64,000 bases of DNA from Planctomycetota bacterium (lineage in GTDB: Bacteria > Planctomycetota > Phycisphaerae > Phycisphaerales > UBA1924). The notes beneath the pieces are model-generated. The model saw only the letters and a list, made by a program, of their open reading frames with translations. It did not search any database and had not been told where the DNA came from. Positions 34,081-42,173 of the stretch are shown piece by piece. The DNA is taken from assembly GCA_030950285.1 (NCBI GenBank), contig JAUZRR010000014.1, positions 16,906 to 80,905 on the forward strand, read 5' to 3'. The position numbers and the translations under genes were made by a program. The stretch's first letter is position 1. Every line of letters starts with the position of its first letter.

Positions 34081-34179
34081 TCTCCTCGCTTGCGCGAGGG
34101 GCTCTGTTCTCGGCGTCTACAACACTTGTGTAGAGAGACATGGCGGCGTTGTAGAGCCCCTCGTGCAAGCGAGGGGACA
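34081..34179. repeat. Long inverted repeat made of two palindromes
   Basis: TCTCCTCGCTTGCGCGAGGG-type arm (34081-34105) and its near-complement (34153-34179) enclose about 48 bases that contain their own CTACA/TGTAG hairpin. Each arm is itself a palindrome of the dispersed family. It lies between coaD and the MBL-fold gene and could act as a terminator-like or processing structure. Confidence 0.7.
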
Positions 34180-34256
34180 AGCCTGTATGCGCGGCTCTCT
34201 AAGCTGTACGAGGTCGCTTGCCGCTTCTTGCCCCCGAGCCCAATACCATCCCGCTT

Positions 34257-34934
34257 ATGGATATCCGCATTCTCTCTCTTGGCGCGCTCGCGGAACACCC
34301 GCTGCGCGATTCTGCCCGCCGTGTTCGCACCGGGCACGCGACCACCACGCTGGTCCGCTCCGGCGACGCAGCCGTCCTCATCGACCCCGGCCTGCCTCCC
34401 GCCGCCGTCGTCGCGCGGCTGGACGAACGTGCCGGGCTCGACCCCTCAGACATCACGCACGTGTTCCTCACCAGCTTCAAGGCCGACACCTGCCGGGGGA
34501 TCCGCGCCTTCGACCACGCCGACTGGTACCTCTCGCAGCTCGAACGCGAGGCCGTCGGCGTTCCGCTGGCGCAGCTGCTGCAGAACGCCGATGCGACCGA
34601 CGACGAGACCCGCCAAGAGCTCGAATATCAGGTCTCGCTGCTCCGCGAGTGCAAGCCCGCGCCCGACTCACTCGCCAAGGGCGTCGATCTTTTCCCGCTC
34701 CCCGGGGTCACGCCGGGCATGACCGGGCTGCTCGTCGCCGAGCCCGACCGCACGACCCTGATCTGTGGCGACGCGATCCCCACGCTCGAGCACTACGAGC
34801 AGGGCAAAGTCCTCAAGACCTCGCACAATCCCGAACACGCGCTCGAGAGCTTTCAGGAAGCCCTTGAGATCGCCGACGTGCTGGTGCTCGGGCGCGACAA
34901 CCTCGTGATGAGCCGTGGACGGGGGATGATGTAG
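34257..34934 (+). CDS. Metallo-beta-lactamase-fold protein lacking metal ligands
   Basis: 225 residues. HATTTLVRSGDAAVLIDPGLPP, GLDPSDITHVFLTSF, FPLPGVTPGMTGLLV and LICGDAIPTLEHY follow the MBL fold in order. Where active enzymes have HxHxDH this protein has SFKADT (in LTSFKADTCRG), so only the Asp is kept; the GD of the later ligand is kept. A hydrolase function in the usual form is unlikely. It may bind a ligand or be structural. ATG at 34257 starts directly with the first strand. Confidence 0.75.
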   Translation: MDIRILSLGALAEHPLRDSARRVRTGHATTTLVRSGDAAVLIDPGLPPAAVVARLDERAGLDPSDITHVFLTSFKADTCRGIRAFDHADWYLSQLEREAVGVPLAQLLQNADATDDETRQELEYQVSLLRECKPAPDSLAKGVDLFPLPGVTPGMTGLLVAEPDRTTLICGDAIPTLEHYEQGKVLKTSHNPEHALESFQEALEIADVLVLGRDNLVMSRGRGMM

Positions 34935-34954
34935 AGCACCCCTCGGTCTGAACC

Positions 34955-34973
34955 GGGGCGCGGGAGGGGGAGC
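34955..34973. repeat. 19-bp dispersed G-rich repeat, copy 1
   Basis: GGGGCGCGGGAGGGGGAGC is identical to 57004-57022. Both copies lie between genes. It sits in the 149-bp gap after the MBL-fold gene. Confidence 0.6.
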
Positions 34974-35083
34974 GGGGGCACCTGGAGCACAACGCGAGCA
35001 TCAAGGGCGTTCGTGACTTGTGAGATGCGCCTTGGATGCGCACTGCGCGGCTGTGTTGCAGAGCAGGTGCTTGGGGCGTGGGT

Positions 35084-35692
35084 TCAGTGTTTCTTGAGCA
35101 TCCCGATGCCGAAGCCGGCGACGGCGCTGCCGCCGGAGGGGATGTAGCCGCGGAGGAAAGCGGTGAGGCTCTGGGTCTGGTTGCCGAGCCATGTGGTTGA
35201 AGTGTTGTAGATGCCTTGCATCGCGTCCCAGTTGACGCTGATGAGCCCGGCCATCTGGAGGCCGATGAGGAGGAGGAAGACGGTGCCGACGACGAGGAGG
35301 ACGATCTTGAAGGCGGCGCGGAGGGCGAACGCGACAGCGAAGCCGAGGAAGAAGCCAAAGCCGAGGCGGAAGATGGTGGGGGAGTAGAGCTCGAGCAGCG
35401 ATTTGTCGGCGTCGCTTTGTGTGTCATCGAGGGTGGATTGTTCATCATCGCTTTTGCGCGAGGTGGTGTCGTCGGTGAGGGAGTTGGGCGCGAAGGCCGG
35501 GTCGGTTTCGGGGGTTGTGGTGTCGGTGGTGGAGTTTACCGGGGATTCGGGGCGGTCGGGTTTGGTTGTCGCGCCGACGCCCCAGAGCCCTGCGCCGGAG
35601 AGACTGATCGCGGCGGCCAGCGCGAGGGACAGCTTCTGCAACCCCGAGAGGCTCGCAAAGAGGCCTGTTCTGGCGGGCGATTCTTCGGTCAC
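35084..35692 (-). CDS. FUN14-family membrane protein
   Basis: 202 residues. An N-terminal membrane helix (LQKLSLALAAAISLSGAGLWG) and an acidic Ser/Thr/Asp linker lead to a FUN14-like domain with GFGFFLGFAVAFALRAAFKIV and LLVVGTVFLLLIGLQMAG, ending GSAVAGFGIGML. Start GTG at 35692 overlaps the stop of the upstream gene (GTGA). Bacterial FUN14 function is not known. Confidence 0.75.
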   Translation of the reverse strand: MTEESPARTGLFASLSGLQKLSLALAAAISLSGAGLWGVGATTKPDRPESPVNSTTDTTTPETDPAFAPNSLTDDTTSRKSDDEQSTLDDTQSDADKSLLELYSPTIFRLGFGFFLGFAVAFALRAAFKIVLLVVGTVFLLLIGLQMAGLISVNWDAMQGIYNTSTTWLGNQTQSLTAFLRGYIPSGGSAVAGFGIGMLKKH

Positions 35693-35967
35693 GGGGCGCG
35701 ATCTCCCTTGGTCTCTTCGCCCGGAGGATTCTTCGGGTCGACCGTGGGTTGGATCTCGATTTCTTCGACGGTGGTGCGGCGGAGGGTGACCTTGCGGCCG
35801 TCGGGGCCGATCGCTTCGCGTTCTTCGACCTCGCGGCGGACCTCGCGCTTTTCGGTTGCTGCGTTGGTCGTGTCGTCTTTGGCGGGGTTGGCTTTGACCG
35901 CGTGGGTGAGGTGGCCGACGAACTGACCGAGTGAGCGCATGAGCGAGCTTGGCCGTTTGTCTGTCAT
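35689..35967 (-). CDS. Small charged protein coupled to FUN14
   Basis: 92 residues, from ATG 35967 (MTDKRPSSLMRSLGQFVGH). A short amphipathic N-terminus is followed by a strongly charged middle (KREVRREVEEREAIGPDG) and TVEEIEIQP. No family recognised. Its stop overlaps the FUN14 start, and nuoE lies 30 bp upstream in the same direction, so the three may be one transcript. Confidence 0.65.
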   Translation of the reverse strand: MTDKRPSSLMRSLGQFVGHLTHAVKANPAKDDTTNAATEKREVRREVEEREAIGPDGRKVTLRRTTVEEIEIQPTVDPKNPPGEETKGDRAP

Positions 35968-35997
35968 GGTGAACAATCAGGGGGTGGGAGCTGGAGG

Positions 35998-36537
35998 TCA
36001 GTGTGCGTTGGCGGCTTTGGCTTTGGTGAGAATCTCGGCGACCTGCTCGGGCTTGACATTTTCGTAGAGGTCGTGATCGACGAGCATGACCGGGGCGGTG
36101 CCACAGGACCCGAGGCATTCGAGCTCGATGATGGTGAACTCGTTGTCGTCGGTGGTCTCGCCGACATCGACGCCGAGGTGTTCGCGGACCGCGTCGGTGA
36201 GCTCGGGCTGGCCACAGAACTCGCAGGCGATGGATCGGCAGACGGCGACGACGTGCTTGCCCTTGGGCTTGAGCCAGTACTCTTCGTAGAAGCTGGCGGT
36301 GTCGATGACGTCGGCGGGGGCCATGTCGAGGAGCTTGGCGATCTCGACCATTGCCTGGTGGGGAATCCAGCCGTACTGGTGCTGAACGAGGTGGAGCGCG
36401 GGGAGGAGTGCGCCGGCTTTGCGTTCGTAGCGGGGGAGGTACTTGTCGCGGATCTCGGCGACGAGGGTGTCGTTGAGATAGGGCTCGTCGCGGCGGTCGA
36501 TGTTGATGGTGCCGGAGTCTTTGGTGATCCAGGGCAT
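35998..36537 (-). CDS. nuoE: NADH-quinone oxidoreductase subunit E
   Basis: 179 residues, thioredoxin-like [2Fe-2S] subunit of complex I. The four ligands are in VCRSIACEFCG (C-x4-C) and ECLGSCGTAP (C-x3-C). The N-terminal helices (LLPALHLVQHQYGWIPHQAM) are canonical. ATG at 36537 has AAGGA upstream. It is separated from nuoF (7.9 kb) and nuoD (48.4 kb), with a lamin-tail gene upstream and the small charged gene downstream. Confidence 0.93.
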   Translation of the reverse strand: MPWITKDSGTINIDRRDEPYLNDTLVAEIRDKYLPRYERKAGALLPALHLVQHQYGWIPHQAMVEIAKLLDMAPADVIDTASFYEEYWLKPKGKHVVAVCRSIACEFCGQPELTDAVREHLGVDVGETTDDNEFTIIELECLGSCGTAPVMLVDHDLYENVKPEQVAEILTKAKAANAH

Positions 36538-36580
36538 GTGGGTGTCCTTGCTGCATCTGGCGGCCGCGTGTGGCGGGGCT

Positions 36581-37297
36581 TTAGTCGTCGGGTGCTGCTG
36601 CGACGGCACCGGCCGGGGGGGCTGGGGGTGGCGGGGTGCCGGGAGAGCATCGTAGACCCCGGACGGTGGGATGGGCCTCGAAGACGCCCTCGGCCGTGGC
36701 AAGGGTGCGTTGCACGCTGGAGGTTGATGTTCTGGGGAGTTGGACAAGGCGGGGGTCAGCGACGGGGGGGGGTTCTTCGGTGGTGCCCCAGGTCAGGCAG
36801 GAGACGACTTCGCCCTTTGGGGTGCGGAGGCATACCCAGTCACCGGCGTTGGCGAACCCGACCTGTGAGGAGGTGTTGCCGGCGGTGAAAACCCAGGCGT
36901 TGTTGAACTTGTCGTTGGGCTTTGGGGGCGTGGTTTCGGCGTCGCCGAGGGGGCCGGGGATGGTCTGGTTGAGGCCGTTGAAGACGACGGCGGTTTCGCC
37001 CGGCCCGAGTCGGAAGTTTGGAAAGACAAAGAGGAACTGGCCGGCGTCGGGCTTGTTGCGGTCGGTGATGGTCCAGCCGGAGAGGCGGATGGGCTTGCTG
37101 GTGGGGTTGTGGATCTCGACGAACTCGTCCCCGGTGGGGTGGCGCGAGCCGTCCTGGCTTGCGTCGCCGGCGATGCCCTTGGGCACGGCGTAGAGGACTT
37201 CGGTGATGATGGGGAGGTTGTCTGCTGGCGCGTGTGCTGCGCCCTCGCCGAGCGCGAGGGCAGCCATGCCGATCGAGATGAGAAGTTCGCCCACCAC
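36581..37297 (-). CDS. Exported lamin-tail-domain protein
   Basis: About 238 residues. A signal peptide (LLISIGMAALALGEGAAHA) precedes a lamin-tail domain: ITEVLYAVPKG, GDEFVEIHNPTSKPIRLSGW, TITDRN, LGPGETAVVF and GDWVCLRTPKGEVV. Such domains are surface immunoglobulin-like modules. The start is uncertain; tandem GTG codons at 37297 and 37294 give a good signal peptide, while no strong ribosome site is present. A nine-base C/G run (36764-36772) codes for PPP in the late part; slippage there would change the C-terminus. Rich in Pro/Ala at the end. Confidence 0.65.
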   Translation of the reverse strand: MVGELLISIGMAALALGEGAAHAPADNLPIITEVLYAVPKGIAGDASQDGSRHPTGDEFVEIHNPTSKPIRLSGWTITDRNKPDAGQFLFVFPNFRLGPGETAVVFNGLNQTIPGPLGDAETTPPKPNDKFNNAWVFTAGNTSSQVGFANAGDWVCLRTPKGEVVSCLTWGTTEEPPPVADPRLVQLPRTSTSSVQRTLATAEGVFEAHPTVRGLRCSPGTPPPPAPPAGAVAAAPDD

Positions 37298-37402
37298 AGG
37301 GGATGAGTCTACCGGAGTGCCGAGAACCTGCAAGGGAAACCCAGCCGGATCGGGCAAACGCACGATCGGCTTTTGCTAGGCATGGCGAGCGAGAGAGCCT
37401 GT

Positions 37403-37917
37403 CTACGGCGTGTTCCAGCGTCCGGGTTCGTGGCGGCCTGTGCCGGGGCGGTTGGTGAGTTTGTCTCCCATGTCGGCGCGGGCGGCTTCGACGAGGCGCA
37501 TGAGTTGTGCGACGACTTGGGGTTTGGTTTCGGCGGGTTGGTTGTTTCGCTGATGTCGGTTTCGAGGTGGTAGAGCTCGAGTGGCCTGTCGATGGAGTTG
37601 TACTTGCCGGGGAGGCCGTGGTTGGTGTTTGGGCCGAGTGCGCCCTGGATGCCGATGCGGTTTGGGTAGCACCCGGTGAGGAGGGCCGCCCGGGAGGCCG
37701 AGCAGACCGGCTGGGCGACGTAGAAGCTGGTGAGTTTGATGCCCTGGCGTGCGAGGGCGTCGAGGTGCGGGGTGTCGTAGCCGTCGGCGTATGCCATGAC
37801 GTCGCCGTAGCCGAGGTCGTCGCAGAAGAGGATGACGATATTTGGGGGGCGTTCCTGCGCGTGGGCGGCAGATGCGCCGGCGAGCAACATGAGAACAGCG
37901 GCGAGTCTTTGGATCAT
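37403..37917 (-). pseudogene. Sulfatase gene with internal deletion and frameshift
   Basis: Signal peptide, then NIVILFCDDLGYGD and the formylglycine motif CSASRAALLTG are an intact N-terminal sulfatase start. After GALGPNTNHGLP the sequence jumps to GKYNSIDRPLELYHLETDIS, which in intact sulfatases lies about 300 residues later near the C-terminus. Directly after SETTN the frame shifts by one base; the other frame continues QPAETKPQVVAQLMRLVEAA and ends at 37403. The product cannot fold as a sulfatase. It is a relic of the sulfatase-rich planctomycete repertoire. Confidence 0.8.
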
Positions 37918-37955
37918 GCGCGCAGTCTACCGGTTGTCGGGGGTGCCGGGTGGGA

Positions 37956-38525
37956 TCAGACGATCGGCATGCTGAGGATGCAGCTGCGGTAGTTGGTGTA
38001 CGGCCACTGCCAGTGCTCGACGAATCGGTAGCCGCGTCTTTGGTAGTAGTTTCGGAGGGCGGTGTCGGGCTCGGCCATGCTGAGGGCGAGTTCGCGGAAT
38101 GCCAGCTCGCGGGCGCGGGCTTCGCACCGTTCGAGCAGGGCGTTGCCGATGCCTGCGCCCTGGAGGCCCGGCTCGACCGCGAACATGGCAAAGTGGGCGA
38201 CGCCCGGGCGGAGAAAGAACGGCGGGAACGCGACGTGCTCGTGCTCGTTGAAGAGGATGACGCCGACGATGCGTTGGTGGTGTGGGTCGCTTTCGTCGGG
38301 GATGAGGGCGAGGTAACACTCGCTGTTGAGGACGCGGCCGAGGGTTGTTTTGTCGTCCTGGCGTCCGGCGAGGGGTCGGAGGCCCATCGCGTGCTGGCCG
38401 ACGTAAGCACGGTGGAGGAGTTCGGTGATCGCGGTGACGGGATCGTCGATCATGTAGCGGCGGACAGTGAGCGCGGGGGCGGTTGTGCCCGGGGGGGATG
38501 CGGGGTGTGCTGCGGGCTCGGGCAT
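37956..38525 (-). CDS. GNAT N-acetyltransferase
   Basis: 189 residues from ATG 38525. FAMFAVEPGLQGAGIGNALLERC is the acetyl-CoA pyrophosphate loop (Q/R-x2-G-x-G/A), followed by ALSMAEPDTALRNYYQRRGY. Substrate unknown. An in-frame ATG at 38555 would overlap the divergent thioesterase ATG in a shared CATG; I prefer 38525. Confidence 0.8.
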   Translation of the reverse strand: MPEPAAHPASPPGTTAPALTVRRYMIDDPVTAITELLHRAYVGQHAMGLRPLAGRQDDKTTLGRVLNSECYLALIPDESDPHHQRIVGVILFNEHEHVAFPPFFLRPGVAHFAMFAVEPGLQGAGIGNALLERCEARARELAFRELALSMAEPDTALRNYYQRRGYRFVEHWQWPYTNYRSCILSMPIV

Positions 38526-38553
38526 GAGCGGGGAGTGTAGGATTGTGGTGTCC

Positions 38554-39051
38554 ATGGCAGCACCCGTTCCCCAACCTGTCGGCCGACCCGACCGCCCGCC
38601 CGCGACCGAGGGGGTTCACCGGCTGCGGGTGCGGTATTGCGAGTGCGATCCGATGGGGGTGGTGCATCATGCGGCGTATGTGCCCTGGCTCGAAGAGGGG
38701 CGGACCGAACTTCTCCGCACCAGCGGGGTGTCGTACCGCCAGCTCGAATCGGCGGGGGTGTTTCTTGCGGTGGTGAAGCTCGAGGCGGCGTACAAGCGGC
38801 CGGGGCGGTACGACGACCTGGTCGAGGTGCGGACCCGGGTGGTGGGCGCAACACGGGTCAAGCTCAGGCACGAGTACGAGGTGCGGCTGGTCGAGCGCGC
38901 GGGGGTTTCGGAAGGTGAGATGGTCGGGCTGCAGCGGGCGGGGCTTGATCTGCTGGTGACGGCGTCGACGACGCTGGCGTGTCTGGATGGTGCGGGGAAG
39001 CCGAGCGAGTTGCCGGGGTGGATCGCGGGGGGTGGGGGTGGGGGCGGTTGA
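38554..39051 (+). CDS. Hot-dog acyl-CoA thioesterase (4HBT type)
   Basis: About 165 residues. YCECDPMGVVHHAAYVPWLEEGR is the 4HBT active-site helix with the Asp in CDPMG; VVKLEAAYKRPGRYDDLVEV follows. Hydrolyses acyl-CoA or acyl-ACP thioesters in the cytosol. The C-terminus ends in a run of glycines from a G tract (39030-39049). Start ATG 38554 lies in the CATG shared with the divergent GNAT gene. Confidence 0.85.
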   Translation: MAAPVPQPVGRPDRPPATEGVHRLRVRYCECDPMGVVHHAAYVPWLEEGRTELLRTSGVSYRQLESAGVFLAVVKLEAAYKRPGRYDDLVEVRTRVVGATRVKLRHEYEVRLVERAGVSEGEMVGLQRAGLDLLVTASTTLACLDGAGKPSELPGWIAGGGGGGG

Positions 39052-39078
39052 GTGAGGGCGATCGGGTATGCTCCTGGC

Positions 39079-40071
39079 ATGCAACGACGAGACTTTCTGA
39101 AAGTGACGACGGGTTCGGCGGCGGGCCTTGCGTTGGCGGGGTGCAGCACGCCGAATGACGAGCCGCGGGCGGGGGATGGGGGTGGTGTGGATACCACGCC
39201 GCAGCCGGAGGCCGAGCAGCCGGTCGAGGCGGTCGAGCTGTTGTACACGATCTCGCTGGCGCAGTGGTCGCTGCACCGTGCGCTCAAGGGCGGCGAGATG
39301 GACAACCTGGACTTCCCGCGGGTGGCGCGCGAGCGGTTCGGTATTGACGCGGTGGAGTATGTCAACCAGTTCTTTCTGGACAAGCCTCGGGACAAGGCGT
39401 ATCTGGCGGACCTGCGCACGCGGTGCGAGGACCAGGGCGTGGAGAGTCTGCTGATTATGTGCGACGGGTTGGGGGAGCTTGGCAACCCGCACGCGGGTCG
39501 GCGGAACGAGGCGGTGAACAATCACAAGCCTTGGGTGGGTGCGGCGCGGGCGCTTGGGTGCCATTCAATCCGGGTGAACGCGGCGAGCGAGGGGACGTTT
39601 GCCGAGCAGCAGAAGCTGGCGGCCGACGGGCTGCGGAAGCTGGCCGAGTATGCTGCGGGGGCGGGGCTGAGCGTGATTGTGGAGAACCACGGCGGGCTGA
39701 GCTCGAACGGTGCGTGGTTGGCGGGGGTGATGGAGTTGGCGGATCATCCCGGGCTGGGGACGCTGCCTGACTTTGGGAACTTTTGTTTGGACTGGTCGCG
39801 GCGGGACGAGCCGGATGCGTGGTACGACCGGTATCTGGGGGTGTCGGAGATGATGCCTTACGCCCGGGCGGTGAGTGCGAAGAGTCACGACTTTGACGCG
39901 GCGGGCAACGAGGTGAATACGGATTTCCGCCGGATGATGCGGATCGTGACCGAGGCTGGGTATCGCGGGCGGATCGGGATTGAGTATGAGGGCAAGGGGT
40001 TGAGCGAGGATGAGGGGATTCTTGCGACCAGGCGGCTGCTCGAGCGGGTGCGGGATGAGCTGAGCGCGTAG
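39079..40071 (+). CDS. Tat-exported sugar phosphate isomerase/epimerase-like TIM barrel
   Basis: 330 residues. MQRRDFLKVTTGSAAGLALAGCS is a twin-arginine signal with a lipobox. The mature part is a xylose-isomerase-like TIM barrel (YTISLAQWSLHRAL, FGIDAVEYVNQFF, LSVIVENHGGLSS, LPDFGNFC, RIGIEYEG). The metal ligands Glu, Asp, His and Glu are present in usual places. Typical of planctomycete exported sugar-processing proteins. ATG at 39079. Confidence 0.85.
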   Translation: MQRRDFLKVTTGSAAGLALAGCSTPNDEPRAGDGGGVDTTPQPEAEQPVEAVELLYTISLAQWSLHRALKGGEMDNLDFPRVARERFGIDAVEYVNQFFLDKPRDKAYLADLRTRCEDQGVESLLIMCDGLGELGNPHAGRRNEAVNNHKPWVGAARALGCHSIRVNAASEGTFAEQQKLAADGLRKLAEYAAGAGLSVIVENHGGLSSNGAWLAGVMELADHPGLGTLPDFGNFCLDWSRRDEPDAWYDRYLGVSEMMPYARAVSAKSHDFDAAGNEVNTDFRRMMRIVTEAGYRGRIGIEYEGKGLSEDEGILATRRLLERVRDELSA

Positions 40072-40139
40072 CTTGCGCGGCGTGCTGTGCGCGGCTTGCC
40101 CGCGGCGTTGGGCGCAGGGGCGGCTTGCTACGCTTCGTC

Positions 40140-40952
40140 ATGGCAGTTTCACGATCGGGTTTGTACGACGACGCGTTGGTGTACGACGTGCTGCACGCGC
40201 CGGGGACGGCGGGCGAGGTGTCGGGACTCGAAGCGATCGAGAAGCGCTTTGTTGCTGACGCGGTGAGAAAGCGCGGGCGGTGTTGGCTCGAGCCGGCGTG
40301 CGGCACGGGGCGGTACCTGCGCGAGGCGGCGCGGCGGGGGATCGAGACGATCGGGTTTGACCTGCTGCCGAACATGGTCGAGTTTGCCCGCGATCGTGCG
40401 CCGGAGGCGGGGCGGGGTGTGGGGTCGAGCGAGTACTTTGTCGGCGACATGACGGACTTTGCCGATCGGGTCGGCGGTCGGCGGGTGTCGTTTGCGTTCA
40501 ACACGATCAACACGATCCGGCACCTTTCGAGCGACGCGGCGGCGCGTGCGCACTTTGGGCAGGTCGCAGAGGTGCTGGCGCCCGGGGGTGTGTACGTGGT
40601 GGGGTTGAGCCTGAGCGCGTACGGGCGGGAGTCACCCAGCGAGGACGTGTGGTCGGGTCGGCGGGGGTCGCTTGGGGTCAAACAGGTGGTGCAGTACCTG
40701 CCGCCTCGGACGGATGGCAACCCGAAGTCTCGGAGTGAGCTGGTGGTGAGCCACCTGGTTGTGGAGCGGCCCGGCGGTACCGATCATCGGGACTCGATGT
40801 ACAGGCTGCGAACCTACAGCCATGAGGAATGGATCAGGCTTGTCGAGCGTTCAGCTCTACAGCTCGTGGGAGTCGTCGATGAAGATGGTGGGGATGTCGT
40901 GGCGGGGGATGGTGGATACGTGCTGTTCGTGCTGTGTGCCAAGGGCATTTGA
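40140..40952 (+). CDS. Class I SAM methyltransferase
   Basis: 270 residues. WLEPACGTGRYLREAARRG is the SAM loop, TIGFDLLPNMVEFAR the acidic motif II, FAFNTINTIRHLSSDAA motif IV. The C-terminal part (PRTDGNPKSRSELVVSHLVVE) resembles small-molecule O/N-methyltransferases. Substrate unknown. ATG at 40140. Confidence 0.75.
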   Translation: MAVSRSGLYDDALVYDVLHAPGTAGEVSGLEAIEKRFVADAVRKRGRCWLEPACGTGRYLREAARRGIETIGFDLLPNMVEFARDRAPEAGRGVGSSEYFVGDMTDFADRVGGRRVSFAFNTINTIRHLSSDAAARAHFGQVAEVLAPGGVYVVGLSLSAYGRESPSEDVWSGRRGSLGVKQVVQYLPPRTDGNPKSRSELVVSHLVVERPGGTDHRDSMYRLRTYSHEEWIRLVERSALQLVGVVDEDGGDVVAGDGGYVLFVLCAKGI

Positions 40953-41061
40953 GGCTATAAGATTGGGTGTATTTGCGTACACTTTTCAAGAATCGTTGTA
41001 TACAGTGAAACAGGAGGATAGAATACGGATCGGTTGATGGTCTTTCTTAGGGGTGCCTGCG

Positions 41062-41868
41062 ATGAAGCAACAGTTTGAGAAGAAGGCGATAGTTCAGCCT
41101 CGTTCGCGATTCAACCTGACCCAGCGGGAGCTTGAAGTCGTGGGATTGGTGGCCGAGGGGCTGTCGAGCCGGGAGGTTGCCCAACGGCTGTGCCGGAGCC
41201 CTCGGACGGTTGAGAACCACCTTCGCTCGATCTACCAGAAGCTCGGTGTGCGGAACCGGGTTGAGCTTGTGCGGGCGGTTGCCGAGCGGGTCAAGTCGGG
41301 CGAACATGCGGGAGGGCTTTCCGGGGCGGAGCTGGAGATCAAGGGTCGGACGCTCGATCTGATCTCGAAGATCGACTCGCGGATAGCGCGGGTCGAGCAC
41401 CGGGACTATTTCTTCGAGCTTGCCAAGTCTCTGACCGAGGTGCTGGATGTTCGTTGGGCCGGGGTGACCGAGCCGAAGCTTCGGGAGGACATGCTGGACG
41501 TCATTTGTGTTGTTGAGCGGGGTGAGATTCGGGACCAGGTGGAGTGTCAGGCGAGTGTTTCGCCGTGCGGCGCGATTCTGCGGGACGAGGAGATCATTGT
41601 TGCTGACCACGTGACCGACCTGTTTCCGGACTGGGAGCTCGGTCGCGAGCTTGGTGCTCGTGGGTATATGGGTGTGCTTCTTGTGAACCATGTTGGGGAT
41701 GCGATCGGGACGCTGTGGATCATGCACGACGAAGCGATCGAGGACATTGCGGACTACGTGATGATTCTCCGGTTGTTTGGCCGCCGGACCAGCGCCGAGC
41801 TGGCATTGGCGCAGCTGTTGGACAGTGTTGGAGATGAGGCGTCGGGTCCGACTGCAGCGGCGGAGTAG
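41062..41868 (+). CDS. LuxR-type regulator with N-terminal HTH and C-terminal GAF-like domain
   Basis: 268 residues. The LuxR HTH is at the N-terminus (LTQRELEVVGLVAEGLSSRE, RTVENHLRSIYQKLGVRNR, residues about 19-75), while most LuxR proteins carry it at the C-terminus. Residues about 105-255 form a GAF-like sensor (SLTEVLDVRWAGVTE, DDEE-like acidic strand, GYMGVLLVNHVGDAIGTLWI). Likely senses a small ligand or redox state. ATG at 41062. It precedes glmS but a 305-bp gap lies between. Confidence 0.8.
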   Translation: MKQQFEKKAIVQPRSRFNLTQRELEVVGLVAEGLSSREVAQRLCRSPRTVENHLRSIYQKLGVRNRVELVRAVAERVKSGEHAGGLSGAELEIKGRTLDLISKIDSRIARVEHRDYFFELAKSLTEVLDVRWAGVTEPKLREDMLDVICVVERGEIRDQVECQASVSPCGAILRDEEIIVADHVTDLFPDWELGRELGARGYMGVLLVNHVGDAIGTLWIMHDEAIEDIADYVMILRLFGRRTSAELALAQLLDSVGDEASGPTAAAE

Positions 41869-42173
41869 GCGGGTTGGCTGGGGCTCGGGGTGGGGGCGAG
41901 AACGCTCGGGGGTGGCTCCTTGCTGGGGCTTCGGGTTCGGGTGGGGGCTCTTTTGGTGGCGGTTTGTCCGGATAACCTTTCGGCATTTTTTGCGTGTTTC
42001 TGGCCTCTCCGGCGGTGTCGGGAGAGATTGTTGCGTCGTGGGGCGATCGGTCTTTGCTCTGCTGGCGTAGAACCATCGCGTTGCCTTGGACGGTTGGGTC
42101 TGCTTGGCCCGATGGAACGGTGAGAGTCATCGTGCGACTGGTCTGTAGATCGGTTGTGGATGTGGAGGCGAGT
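41869..42173. other. 305-bp leader upstream of glmS
   Basis: No gene recognised. I looked for the glmS ribozyme core and did not find it. GGAGG at 42164-42168 is the ribosome site. A run of frames reads open through here but has no ATG with a ribosome site before 42174. Confidence 0.5.

Noticed and set aside
37927..39564. A 545-codon frame on the minus strand
   Set aside because: Covers GNAT, thioesterase and TIM-barrel genes in other frames; no motif.
41869..42173. Search for a glmS ribozyme
   Set aside because: The conserved core bases of the ribozyme are not present.
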